This document shows, piece after piece, positions 7,340 through 15,313 of a stretch of 36,739 nt of DNA (its first letter is position 1; every line of letters starts with the position of its first letter). The position numbers and the translations under genes were made by a program. The notes beneath the pieces were generated by a model. It searched no databases, was not told the DNA's origin, and saw only the letters and a program-made list of their open reading frames with translations. The stretch comes from Campylobacterota bacterium (GTDB lineage: Bacteria; Campylobacterota; Campylobacteria; Campylobacterales; QNZT01): positions 1 to 36,739 of the forward strand of contig JAHZKW010000021.1 of assembly GCA_022600175.1 (NCBI GenBank), in the 5' to 3' direction.

Positions 7340-9076
7340 TTATTCTCCTGACCACAAACTCACATCAATAATCTGTAAACCACTTGCTTCATCAGCCACA
7401 TATGCTGTTTTCCCATCTGGTGAGAGAACAACACTTTCTACATATCCAGGTGTTTTAATCGTTTTTATCAGTTTAGGATGATGTAGGTCTTGCACATCAA
7501 TGATTTTCAATCCTTCTGAATAATGTGCTACAAACAGTCTCTTTTCATCATGTGATAACACTAAATCATAAGCATACGCAATATTATTAGTACTATCTTC
7601 TCGTATATTTAACGTAGCAATAATTTGAGGTTCTAAAACATTACTAACATCCAATACGGCAATACCTTCTGTACCAAGTGCTATAAAAGCTTTTGTATCA
7701 TCTTTAGTCAATACAACATCATTAATTGATTCTGTTATATTTAATTCAGAGAGTAATCGAGGATTAGCAACATCTTGCACATCAATAATTTTTAAATCTT
7801 GACGTGTTAAGCTAAACACTTTTGTCTCATCATGAGAAAGTTTTAATGTAAAAGACCCTACTGGTGATGCGACAGAACCTAGAAGTGCAAGTGTATCACT
7901 ATTTTGAATATCAACAATTTCAAGCATATTATCACCATAATCTATTGCAACAAATGCTTTCGTATTATCCTTAGAGAGTACAACATCCTCTACATACGCT
8001 TCTTCATTATAAGCACTTAAAGGCTTTAAACTCTCAGGGTTTACACTATTTATAATTTGCAGCCCATTATATTCATCAGCAACAAAAACTTTCTCTCCAT
8101 TATTCGAAATCGTAATACCATATGGATTTTCAATATTTATACTTAAATTATCTAAATATTGTGGAGATTTCTTCTCTGTTACATCTATCGCCACTAAACC
8201 TAATGGACTGTATCTTGTACTTGCAATTGTATAAACCGTAGAACCATCTGGTGATAATACCAAATCACGCATATAATATGCACCATCATCTACTTGATAA
8301 CCCCCTATAATTTGGCTACTATTATTTTCCTGCATATAACTTAAATCATTGTCCAAAATAGCATTTGACAAAGCTTGCATGTCATATTGATCATTTAAAC
8401 CACCCTGTTGTGTCACAGGATTAAAATTTACCAGATCATCAATATCTATTTTACCATCACTATTTAAATCTTCATCTACAATAGAACTGACATAACTCTC
8501 TAAATTAGATTCAAGATTGTCAAAATCATATGCAATATCTTTGGCAACGTGTACATATAACATTTCAGAGGCCAATGATACACGAGGAAGCTCTGCTTCT
8601 TTTAAACTTTTTCCTTTAGCTACTAATCTTATTTTTCCATTATTAGTTTTACCTACAATATCAAGAACACCATCATCATTACTATCTCTATCCACACCAC
8701 CTTCAACTTCATACAAATAAAATCTCTCTGTATCTAAAACATCAACATGTCCGTTAAAATTACCCACCTCTTCAAAACTGTCACCATTAGAAGTTGTTTC
8801 AGTATATAAAAGTGTACGTTGTTGATTGTTATCAAGCTGATAAATTTTGACCGTTGCATCTGCTAAAACACCTAGTTGTGCTTTCATTAATTTGACTTCT
8901 GATTGATTATTATCTACAGGTGTTTCATTCGTATTATTCACATCTGTTGAGTGTATAGGTATTGTAGTTTGATTAGTATCAGATTCTTCTTTAGCACTTC
9001 CTCCTCCACCACATCCTGATAGAACTAAAATCAAAAAGAGTAAGAAAGAAAAAGTTTTCTTTTCATAAGTAAACAT
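7340..9076 (-). CDS. LVIVD-repeat seven-bladed propeller lipoprotein
   Basis: Surface or periplasmic lipoprotein of 578 residues. The signal peptide ends in the lipobox LVLSGC (Cys22) followed by GGGG and an Asn/Thr-rich linker. Residues 62-160 form a beta-rich domain with an EF-hand-like loop DSNDDGVLD (131-139). A second, dockerin-like calcium loop, DLNSDGKIDIDDL, follows at 203-215. From about residue 265 to the end are seven LVIVD-type repeats. Each has an LSPDGSTVY/LSKDNTKAF strand pair and ends in a LQIIDVxxxxxP-type strand, predicting a seven-bladed propeller. AAGGAT lies five bases before the ATG. The putative -10 lies inside a 13-bp inverted repeat. Such proteins usually bind partners; the ligand is unknown. 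Confidence 0.85.
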   Translation of the reverse strand: MFTYEKKTFSFLLFLILVLSGCGGGGSAKEESDTNQTTIPIHSTDVNNTNETPVDNNQSEVKLMKAQLGVLADATVKIYQLDNNQQRTLLYTETTSNGDSFEEVGNFNGHVDVLDTERFYLYEVEGGVDRDSNDDGVLDIVGKTNNGKIRLVAKGKSLKEAELPRVSLASEMLYVHVAKDIAYDFDNLESNLESYVSSIVDEDLNSDGKIDIDDLVNFNPVTQQGGLNDQYDMQALSNAILDNDLSYMQENNSSQIIGGYQVDDGAYYMRDLVLSPDGSTVYTIASTRYSPLGLVAIDVTEKKSPQYLDNLSINIENPYGITISNNGEKVFVADEYNGLQIINSVNPESLKPLSAYNEEAYVEDVVLSKDNTKAFVAIDYGDNMLEIVDIQNSDTLALLGSVASPVGSFTLKLSHDETKVFSLTRQDLKIIDVQDVANPRLLSELNITESINDVVLTKDDTKAFIALGTEGIAVLDVSNVLEPQIIATLNIREDSTNNIAYAYDLVLSHDEKRLFVAHYSEGLKIIDVQDLHHPKLIKTIKTPGYVESVVLSPDGKTAYVADEASGLQIIDVSLWSGE

Positions 9077-9084
9077 TAGTATCC

Positions 9085-9126
9085 TTTTATAATAAATATA
9101 ACCATAATAGTTTATTTATTATAAAA
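9085..9126. repeat. Perfect 13-bp inverted repeat in a promoter region
   Basis: Arms TTTTATAATAAAT (9085-9097) and ATTTATTATAAAA (9114-9126) are exact reverse complements around a 16-nt spacer containing ATAACCATAAT. The right arm includes a minus-strand TATAAT (9118-9123), the probable -10 of the propeller lipoprotein gene, and the left arm touches its ribosome site. A regulator operator or a cruciform is possible. Confidence 0.6.
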
Positions 9127-9141
9127 GTACTCTTAATAGCG

Positions 9142-10308
9142 TTAAAGCTTCAATTTTAACATATAAAAGTCATACCCATCAGCATTAAAACTCTCACTTT
9201 CTCCCACAATTACAAAACCACCATCATTGACTTTTGTAATACCTCTTGCAATATCATTTTTCTTACCACCATAGACATTTGCCCATGCAAGTTCACCACT
9301 TTTATTGTCAAGCTCTAAAAGATAAAAATCAGCACGGCCATTACCCATAGATTTTGTCACCCCGGCAACTAAGATATTCTGTTTCTCCGTGATTGCAATA
9401 CCTCTTGCATATTCATGATTTTTAAGTCCAAAAAGCTTATGAAAAAGAATCTTCCCTGCTTTATCAATCTTCATAACACTAAGATCTCTTTTTTGACTCC
9501 CATAAGATCTTGTCTCACCAGCAAGCGCATAACCATCTGCAAGCTCTTTGACATCATAGAACACATCAGCCTTTTTCTCTCCATAAGTCTGACTCCACTC
9601 CTCTTGACCTTTTGCATCTATTTTAATGATATAAAAGTCACTATTACCTGCACCATAAGAGTCCGTAGATCCTACAACAATAAATCCACCATCACTTGTA
9701 GCACTAATCCCATATGCACTATCTAGATCCTCACCACCATAGGTTTGACTCCATACTTTATCACCATTTGTATCAAGCCTTATGACATAAAAATCATAGC
9801 TTCCTTTACCAAAAGATTTTGTTGCACCAGCGATGACTACACCACCATCATTGGTTTTTGCAATTGCACGAGCATAATCTTTACCACTACCACCAAAACT
9901 TTTTTGCCAAATCACTTGACCATTTTGGTTTAATTTCATCACAAACAAGTCATAGTTACCATTTTCACTAAATGACTTACTAGAACCTGCCGCGACTAAA
10001 TAACCATCTGTCGTTTCAACAATTGCCTCAGCTTGATCTTTTCGCGCTTTACCTACTGTCTTTTTCCAAATTATCGTTCCCTTAGCATCCATCTTAAGCA
10101 CAATAGCATCGGTTTTACCTGCTCCCATTGATCGTGTACTTCCAGCAACAGCACATCCACCATCTTTTGTTGCAGTCACGGCATAAGCGGCATCATTTTT
10201 ATCGCCACCAAAAGGTTTTTGCCATATTTTTTGTACTTCAGATACATCTTTTGCAGATGCAACATAAGGAAGAAAAGCCACTAACACCAAGAGTATAAAT
10301 GCTTTCAT
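9142..10308 (-). CDS. Exported seven-repeat (propeller-like) protein
   Basis: Secreted protein of 388 residues, with signal peptide MKAFILLVLVAFLPYVASA. It consists almost wholly of seven ~52-residue repeats, with a Trp (or Phe) marking each at residues 29, 81, 134, 186, 238, 289 and 342. The repeat unit reads W.KTYGG...D.A.AI..T.DGG..VAGST.S.G.G..D.Y.IKLD..G. Seven four-strand units predict a closed seven-bladed propeller similar to BamB/PQQ-like or delta-60 repeat proteins. The repeats are diverged, so the array is old. No catalytic residues or lipobox are evident. A -10 is at 10338-10343. It lies just upstream of the other propeller gene on the same strand, so the two may be functionally linked. 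Function unknown. Confidence 0.8.
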   Translation of the reverse strand: MKAFILLVLVAFLPYVASAKDVSEVQKIWQKPFGGDKNDAAYAVTATKDGGCAVAGSTRSMGAGKTDAIVLKMDAKGTIIWKKTVGKARKDQAEAIVETTDGYLVAAGSSKSFSENGNYDLFVMKLNQNGQVIWQKSFGGSGKDYARAIAKTNDGGVVIAGATKSFGKGSYDFYVIRLDTNGDKVWSQTYGGEDLDSAYGISATSDGGFIVVGSTDSYGAGNSDFYIIKIDAKGQEEWSQTYGEKKADVFYDVKELADGYALAGETRSYGSQKRDLSVMKIDKAGKILFHKLFGLKNHEYARGIAITEKQNILVAGVTKSMGNGRADFYLLELDNKSGELAWANVYGGKKNDIARGITKVNDGGFVIVGESESFNADGYDFYMLKLKL

Positions 10309-10337
10309 GGATAAGCCCTAGTATAAGAATTTTTAAT

Positions 10338-10343
10338 ATTATA
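10338..10343 (-). promoter_or_regulatory. -10 element for the seven-repeat protein gene
   Basis: Minus-strand TATAAT about 30 bases upstream of the ATG at 10308. The 72-bp gap to the haemoglobin gene would contain this separate promoter. Confidence 0.5.
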
Positions 10344-10380
10344 CTTCTTTTACTATTAATAGACTCTTACCCTTACTTCA

Positions 10381-10821
10381 CTACTGAGGCGTATTTACCA
10401 TCCAGGTTGAAAATGAGTTCAAATAGTTCCAAAATGATGCAACTGCTTTTGGATCAGCATCTGATTGTTTTAACACCTCTTGCCACTTCTCTAACCAGAC
10501 AACTCTCGCATTTTGTGTAATTTTAAATGGTGCATGACGCCCTACCATTTGTGGCGCACCTCGTGATTGTTGAAAATACTTTGGTCCACCTAAAAACTGT
10601 ATAAAAAAATCCGCCGCATGTTTTTTTGCGGCAGCAAATGCTTGATCATCTTCTATAGGAAAGAGATGTTTTGTTTCACTTACTTTTAAAAGTTCATAGT
10701 GTTCATCTACCATCTTTCGTATACCCTCTTCCCCAACCATCGCATAAAACTCTGGAATAGGTCGCTGTACCTCAGCACGTACACCAAACGGTACTTCAAT
10801 TATTTTATCAAACTGCATCAT
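10381..10821 (-). CDS. Truncated haemoglobin, group II-like
   Basis: Small heme protein of 146 residues that binds O2 or NO. The segment FLGGPKYFQQSRGAPQMVGRH gives the group II pattern GGP..Y...RG.P....RH. His96 in RHAPFKI is the proximal heme ligand. Trp109 in VVWLEKW matches the conserved G8 tryptophan of TrHbO-type proteins, and the end MVNTPQ resembles the LVNSP end of that group. The N-terminus is extended by about 15 residues. Campylobacter Ctb is group III, so this is a different branch. AAGGAAAA precedes two tandem ATGs. It is upstream of and co-oriented with the two propeller genes. Role in NO/oxygen stress is from the family. Confidence 0.87.
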   Translation of the reverse strand: MMQFDKIIEVPFGVRAEVQRPIPEFYAMVGEEGIRKMVDEHYELLKVSETKHLFPIEDDQAFAAAKKHAADFFIQFLGGPKYFQQSRGAPQMVGRHAPFKITQNARVVWLEKWQEVLKQSDADPKAVASFWNYLNSFSTWMVNTPQ

Positions 10822-10939
10822 TTTTCCTTACTTAATATAATGTGATCTATTTTAACACAGCTATTAGAAAATAACCCTAAAATTGTCTTATTTTATGTTT
10901 TCGTTTACTTTTTATTTGTTGTTCTTATATATACTTTCA

Positions 10940-11029
10940 CTACAGACCTTGTTTCAACTCCTCAAGATTGCACTCCTTATGTTGCAAGGTCTGACCTTCA
11001 TAACACTCTTTGCCTCTATAGTAAATCAA
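10940..11029 (-). CDS. Possible 29-residue ORF coupled to modC
   Basis: After the modC stop, a second frame remains open for 29 codons from a TTG that overlaps the modC TGA (TTGA). It encodes a protein-like sequence starting MIYYRGKECYEG and ending NLEELKQGL. No ribosome site is seen, so it would depend on coupling to modC. The DNA also carries an inverted repeat, CAGACCTTG/CAAGGTCTG (10943-10951 and 10985-10993), so the region could instead be a structured 3' end of the mod mRNA. I do not recognise the peptide. Confidence 0.2.
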   Translation of the reverse strand: MIYYRGKECYEGQTLQHKECNLEELKQGL

Positions 11030-11874
11030 CTGATTATCGGTGTAAAAGCCTTTGTAGAAACTTGTACCTTTTGACCTATTTGCAGTGTTTTAGCTTGCTT
11101 TGCATCAATCACCACTTCAACAAGTTGCTGTCCTATCGCGATCACTGCGGTGTAGATAACATCCACTTTACGTACTTCTAATAACTCCCCTGCAAATGAG
11201 AACTTTTGGCTTCCTTGCATCTGTAACAATACCTCTTTAGGTGCTCCATCTGCTTTGATCTCTCCATGTTCTAATATGATGACTCGATTACTCAAACGAT
11301 AAATTTCACTTGGATCATGACTCACCATAATCGTTGTTGTACCAAATACTTTATGCAGTTTTAATATTTCATGTTGAAGCTTTGTACGCATTGCTGGATC
11401 AAGTGCAGAGAGTGGTTCATCCATCAACAGCAGTTTAGGACGGTTCATCAATGCACGACAAAGGCTGACTCTCTGTTTTTGACCACCTGAAAGTGTTTGC
11501 GGTAAACGATCACGAAGTGATGTTAATCCTGTCATCTCTAACAACTGTTTCGCTAACACATGATCTTTATTCACAAAAAGAAGATTTTGTTCTACACTCA
11601 TATTAGTAAAGAGTGCATAATCTTGAAATACAAATCCTATTTCACGCAGTTGTGGAGAAACAGATCGCGTAGTACTAAGCCATATGTTATCTTCTACACA
11701 AATCTTGCCATCTGCCTCTTCTAATCCTGCAAGTATACGAAGAAGTGTTGTTTTTCCACTGCCACTCTCTCCAGCTAAAGCGACAAAATCTCCCTCTGCT
11801 ATTTGCAATTCAACATCAAGATTCATTGTACCGTGAGCACCTATCAACGGTTTTTGGATATTAATCTCAATCAT
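11026..11874 (-). CDS. modC: Molybdate ABC transporter ATPase ModC
   Basis: ATP-binding subunit of the molybdate (possibly tungstate) importer, 282 residues. Walker A GESGSGKT is at 35-42, the Q-loop FVFQDY follows near 81-86, the signature LSGGQ at 128-132, Walker B LLLMDEP at 148-154, and the switch His in MVSHDPSE. The C-terminal ~60 residues (FAGELLEVRKVD... to ...KVQVSTKAF) form a single TOBE domain, which senses bound oxyanion in this family. The ATG lies directly at the stop of modB (TAATG-type one-base overlap at 11874), so the two are coupled. It is the last assured gene of the porin-modA-mop-modB-modC operon. Confidence 0.93.
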   Translation of the reverse strand: MIEINIQKPLIGAHGTMNLDVELQIAEGDFVALAGESGSGKTTLLRILAGLEEADGKICVEDNIWLSTTRSVSPQLREIGFVFQDYALFTNMSVEQNLLFVNKDHVLAKQLLEMTGLTSLRDRLPQTLSGGQKQRVSLCRALMNRPKLLLMDEPLSALDPAMRTKLQHEILKLHKVFGTTTIMVSHDPSEIYRLSNRVIILEHGEIKADGAPKEVLLQMQGSQKFSFAGELLEVRKVDVIYTAVIAIGQQLVEVVIDAKQAKTLQIGQKVQVSTKAFTPIIS

Positions 11875-12569
11875 TATAAAGCACCAAACTTTTTATTGTG
11901 TTTTTGGTTAAACAGATAGACTGCTAAAAGTACAACAAAACTCATAAACACCATAATCGCTGAATAGATATGTGCTGCTTGATAATCCATAATCTCAACC
12001 ATTTCATATATAGCAACTGAGGCAACTTTAGTCTCACCTGGAATACTACCACCCACCATCAAAACTACACCAAACTCACCTACGGTATGTGCAAAAGTGA
12101 CAATAAACGCAGTAAGCACAGCAGGCTTCATGTTAGGAAGTGCAACATAAAAAATCGTTTGTAATTTGCTTTTCCCACTAATATAAGAAGCTTCAAGCAT
12201 ATTTTTATCTAAACTTTCAAAACCATTTTGTAAAGGTTGAACCATAAAGGGCAAGGAGTAAAAACAACTTGCAATCACAAGTCCCGTAAAATTAAAGATT
12301 AAATTAATCCCAAAATAGTTTTCGACAAATTCGCCAATAGGAGAATTTAACGATAATGCATATAAGAGATAAAACCCAAGTACGGAAGGGGGAAGCACAA
12401 TTGGCAGTGCGGTAATCGCTTCTATAATAGGTTTTGATCTTGAACGTGTTTGTGAAAGAAACCAACTCAAAGGTAAAGAGAGTATAAAAAGAATAGCAGT
12501 CACGATTGCTGCAAGTTTAAAAGAGAGTATAAACGGTGTAAAATCAAGGCTACTTAAAACTTCCAACAT
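11874..12569 (-). CDS. modB: Molybdate ABC transporter permease ModB
   Basis: Inner-membrane permease of 231 residues with about five to six helices. The start is placed at the ATG at 12569, which has AGAGGT eight bases upstream and gives the normal family length. The frame remains open 84 bases further, but that stretch is the overlapping end of the mop gene. The EAA loop that docks on ModC reads EASYISGKSKLQTIFYVALP. The following TFAHTVGEFGVVLMVGGSIP is the classic ModB stretch. It overlaps the end of mop by 20 nt and modC by one base. Confidence 0.92.
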   Translation of the reverse strand: MLEVLSSLDFTPFILSFKLAAIVTAILFILSLPLSWFLSQTRSRSKPIIEAITALPIVLPPSVLGFYLLYALSLNSPIGEFVENYFGINLIFNFTGLVIASCFYSLPFMVQPLQNGFESLDKNMLEASYISGKSKLQTIFYVALPNMKPAVLTAFIVTFAHTVGEFGVVLMVGGSIPGETKVASVAIYEMVEIMDYQAAHIYSAIMVFMSFVVLLAVYLFNQKHNKKFGAL

Positions 12570-12963
12570 CTTGTACCTCTGTAATTGAAAGTGCACTCGC
12601 CTGAATAAGCAATGTGACACTATCTCCTTCTTGCAGCTTAAGCCGTTTGACACTTTTATGTGTGATCAAAGATTGTAGCGTCACATCATAAACCTGTGAT
12701 TCTACCATAGCAACTAACCTACCCTGATCTATCTTACTGATGTTAGCAGGAATCAAATTAGAAAAACTAATATCACCTTGAAGATCTTTTGCAATTACCA
12801 CATGAGAAGGTTTTACAGAGACTACGACAGAAGTACCTACACAGACACCCATGGGTAAATCTAGTGTCAACATTGTCAATTGAATAGCTGAAAACTCCAG
12901 TGCTATAATATGTAAGTTATCTACATTTTCTATCTCTCTAACTGTTGCTATAATTTGATTCAT
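12550..12963 (-). CDS. Tandem Mop/TOBE-domain molybdate-binding protein
   Basis: A 137-residue cytoplasmic protein made of two TOBE (Mop) domains in tandem, roughly 1-65 and 68-137. The second is the more typical: GDISFSNLIPANISKIDQG, then VYDVTLQSLITHKSVKRL and GDSVTLLIQASALSI. Such di-Mop proteins (molbindins) assemble and bind molybdate between domains. Placed inside the transporter operon, it probably buffers or hands over imported molybdate. The ATG overlaps the modA stop as ATGA, and the end overlaps modB by 20 nt, giving tight translational coupling. The first domain is diverged (VENVDNL-type start and Cys-containing GVCVGTSVVV). Confidence 0.85.
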   Translation of the reverse strand: MNQIIATVREIENVDNLHIIALEFSAIQLTMLTLDLPMGVCVGTSVVVSVKPSHVVIAKDLQGDISFSNLIPANISKIDQGRLVAMVESQVYDVTLQSLITHKSVKRLKLQEGDSVTLLIQASALSITEVQDVGSFK

Positions 12964-13706
12964 CGTACTAGATAACCATACTTTTCAAAAACACTCTTTG
13001 CACTATCACTCAAAATAAAGTCATAAAATGTCCTTGCTTCACTATTATCTCTAGCATGAGAGAGTAAAACGATTCCTTGTTCAATAGGCGTATATAGTGC
13101 AGTATCCACAAGATGATAATGTTGATCTTTTTTAAAATGTTTCATCTTGTTACTATGCAAAGAAGCTGCTGCTATAAAACCTATATCAGCAGCAACCATA
13201 GTATACTGTACTGTTTGGGCAATGCTCTCTGCATAAATTAATTTAGGCTTGATCAAATAGAAAAGCCCTGTTTTGTTAAAAACTTCCATAGTCGCTTCAC
13301 CATACGGTGCAGTTTTGGGATTGGCAATAGCAATCCTCTTGACCTTTGTATCTGTGATAAGTGAAAGCCCTTTTTTAAAATCTCTGGCTTTGGTACTAAG
13401 CATTGCTAAAGCACCTTCTGCATAAACAACTGGTTTTGTCATCGCCAACTGCTTTGTATAGAGTGCTCGAGGATACTTCATGTTAGCACTCAAAAAGAGA
13501 TCAAATGGTGCACCATTACTAATCTGTGCTGTAAGTTTTCCGCTACTCCCTAATAAAATAGTTACTTTAGTATGAGGATGGCTCTTGGCAAAAATCTCTT
13601 TTAGCGGTTCAATTGCATAACTAACATTAGCAGCTACAGCAACTTTAATCTCACCTGCAATGAGTGTTAAAAATGAAAACATCAGTAACAAGGCTATTTT
13701 AGACAT
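12960..13706 (-). CDS. modA: Molybdate-binding periplasmic protein ModA
   Basis: Periplasmic solute-binding protein, 248 residues. The ATG at 13706 is chosen because GGGAG lies seven bases upstream; an earlier TTG falls on this site. A Sec signal (MSKIALLLMFSFLTLIAG) is followed by the ModA fold: VAVAANVSYAIEPL, LGSSGKLTAQISNGAPFDLF and AEGALAML, with TAPYGEATMEVF and VQYTMVAADIGFIA later on. The Ser of GSSGKL and the early Asn-Val-Ser segment line up with oxyanion-contacting positions of ModA. It follows the porin gene within 13 bases, so it is in the same mRNA. Tungstate specificity cannot be ruled out. Confidence 0.92.
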   Translation of the reverse strand: MSKIALLLMFSFLTLIAGEIKVAVAANVSYAIEPLKEIFAKSHPHTKVTILLGSSGKLTAQISNGAPFDLFLSANMKYPRALYTKQLAMTKPVVYAEGALAMLSTKARDFKKGLSLITDTKVKRIAIANPKTAPYGEATMEVFNKTGLFYLIKPKLIYAESIAQTVQYTMVAADIGFIAAASLHSNKMKHFKKDQHYHLVDTALYTPIEQGIVLLSHARDNSEARTFYDFILSDSAKSVFEKYGYLVR

Positions 13707-13718
13707 TAAATCTCCCAA

Positions 13719-15179
13719 CTAAAAAAGGTAATTTACTTCAAATCGCAGTTCACGATAAGAGGGATCCGCTTTGGTGATACCATCAAGAGAGACCACATCA
13801 TCTTTGCCCTTAACATAAGCCATACGTACTTTAGCATATAGATTAGGATAGAGGGTTGAACGTTTAATCAAATCAAGTGTTAAAACATTACTATCAGATT
13901 GTACACCTGATTTTTCATCATCAAAGTCTTGTATTGCATACCGTACAAAGGTGTATAGCTGAGCTTGTTCAAAGTTGTAATCTACTCTTAGCATCGTTGT
14001 TTTTGTGTTTGCATACCAATTATATTGTGCCATCGCTCTGGTAAAACCAACAGTGGGAAATCCTCTCCAAGGAACAATCAAATCTGCTTCATCCGCTACT
14101 TTAGAGTAAGCAAGTCGTACTTTTAAAGCCTCATATGCAAAATCCATTCTTGCAGCCCACATATTACTATTCACTGAGTCTGATGCCTTATATCCTGTGA
14201 TATTAGTTTTGAGGTTTGCACCACCTATTGCCCCTGCGCCGTCATCATACTGCATGATATAACGCAAAGCGGGTTTAATTTTAAAACCATTGGCTAACTG
14301 CCATACATACCTTCCCTCGAGTAGTGTCAAAGAGAAAAGATCAGGTACAGCCGTATAATTAGCTATCCAAGTAAAACTATCAATAGATCTATTTTCAATT
14401 TGTGCTATATAAAGTTTATCATCAATCCCTTTTGCCTTCAACTTAGACAATGTAAGTCCTCTATGCATCCCTGCATCATCATTTTCTTGCCATTTAGTAT
14501 AATCACTGTTTAACCGATCACTATATGCTAATAGATGATGAAACTCACTATGATCTCTTAATTTTTGACGTGTGAGATAAGCAGTTTTAAGTGTTGTTTT
14601 AGGGAGTGATGATGAAAAAAACGTAATACCTTCAAATGTATTAGGAATCATCTTGGTATCGTTACTTTTAGTAAAAGAGGTCTCCACAATTTGTCGACCA
14701 ACTTTCAAGGATGTACCAGCTATTTTATACTCAAGATACGCTTGCGCCAATGAAGTAATACCATATCTACCCTTTTCAAGGATATCATAACGACTCAATA
14801 CTCCTTTACCTGCTTTATAGTAGTTTGCATCCTCATCATCCATATGTATTGGGTTTTGCGTTGTATAGAGTCCTGTAGTAATCCCTACACCGCGAAAATA
14901 TCCACTTTTATAAAGTAAACTTCCCCCTAAACCAAATGTATAGTGGTCTTTTCGTGAACTTCTACGCTCTTGCTCCCAATGATATGCAAATGTATTGAAA
15001 CGAAAACGACCATAAAAGATCCCTTCTTGAAACATCTCATCTAATGAATTGACACTAGTAGGGAGTTTTATATAGGTTTCATTCATACTATTTTGTAGTG
15101 TTCTCTTAGTTAGGTCTTCTCCACTTAGTACGGTTGATAGAAAAGCAACTAATAAAATAAAACAAGTAATTTTTTTCAT
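13719..15179 (-). CDS. Opr-type outer-membrane porin, first gene of the mod operon
   Basis: Outer-membrane beta-barrel of 486 residues, resembling the OprD-like porins of Campylobacterota. The signal peptide MKKITCFILLVAFLSTVLSG is followed by alternating amphipathic strands such as GIFYGRFRFNTFAYHW, LGGSLLYKSGYF and TSLKVGRQIVETSF. The protein ends in RELRFEVNYLF, with the C-terminal Phe needed for BAM insertion. The motif LKVGRQ and the substrate-lining pattern fit this porin group. It is the promoter-proximal gene, located directly behind a ModE operator and 13 bases before modA. It therefore probably carries molybdate across the outer membrane, a specific role that is inferred, not known. 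AAAGAG precedes the ATG. Confidence 0.85.
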   Translation of the reverse strand: MKKITCFILLVAFLSTVLSGEDLTKRTLQNSMNETYIKLPTSVNSLDEMFQEGIFYGRFRFNTFAYHWEQERRSSRKDHYTFGLGGSLLYKSGYFRGVGITTGLYTTQNPIHMDDEDANYYKAGKGVLSRYDILEKGRYGITSLAQAYLEYKIAGTSLKVGRQIVETSFTKSNDTKMIPNTFEGITFFSSSLPKTTLKTAYLTRQKLRDHSEFHHLLAYSDRLNSDYTKWQENDDAGMHRGLTLSKLKAKGIDDKLYIAQIENRSIDSFTWIANYTAVPDLFSLTLLEGRYVWQLANGFKIKPALRYIMQYDDGAGAIGGANLKTNITGYKASDSVNSNMWAARMDFAYEALKVRLAYSKVADEADLIVPWRGFPTVGFTRAMAQYNWYANTKTTMLRVDYNFEQAQLYTFVRYAIQDFDDEKSGVQSDSNVLTLDLIKRSTLYPNLYAKVRMAYVKGKDDVVSLDGITKADPSYRELRFEVNYLF

Positions 15180-15238
15180 TTGAACTCTTTATCTATACAC
15201 ATTACAATATTTAAAACCTATACGAAAATCAAAAAACA

Positions 15239-15244
15239 ATTATA
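15239..15244 (-). promoter_or_regulatory. -10 element of the porin-mod operon
   Basis: Minus-strand TATAAT immediately next to, and overlapping by two bases, the ModE palindrome. Predicted start near 15232 gives a ~50-nt leader before the porin ATG at 15179. Confidence 0.7.
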
Positions 15245-15272
15245 TCGTTATATTTTTAAATATATAACGATA
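15243..15272. promoter_or_regulatory. ModE operator
   Basis: Perfect 11-bp inverted arms TATCGTTATAT and ATATAACGATA separated by 8 nt. The core CGTTATAT-N8-ATATAACG is the known ModE half-site arrangement, with the same 8-nt spacer as the E. coli modA operator. It abuts the -10 of the porin-mod operon, so ModE loaded with molybdate should block RNA polymerase. The modE gene itself is 40 bases away. Confidence 0.9.
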
Positions 15273-15313
15273 CTGCTAAAAAATATACTCTCTTTATACA
15301 ATATGTTAAAAAA

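Noticed and set aside
9142-10308. Tandem DNA repeats in the seven-repeat gene
   Set aside because: The units repeat at protein level only; DNA copies are well diverged, so it is not a recent DNA repeat array.
10883-11074. Plus-strand 63-codon frame rich in Phe and Leu
   Set aside because: It overlaps the 3' end of modC antisense, has low-complexity hydrophobic content typical of chance AT-rich frames, and no ribosome site.
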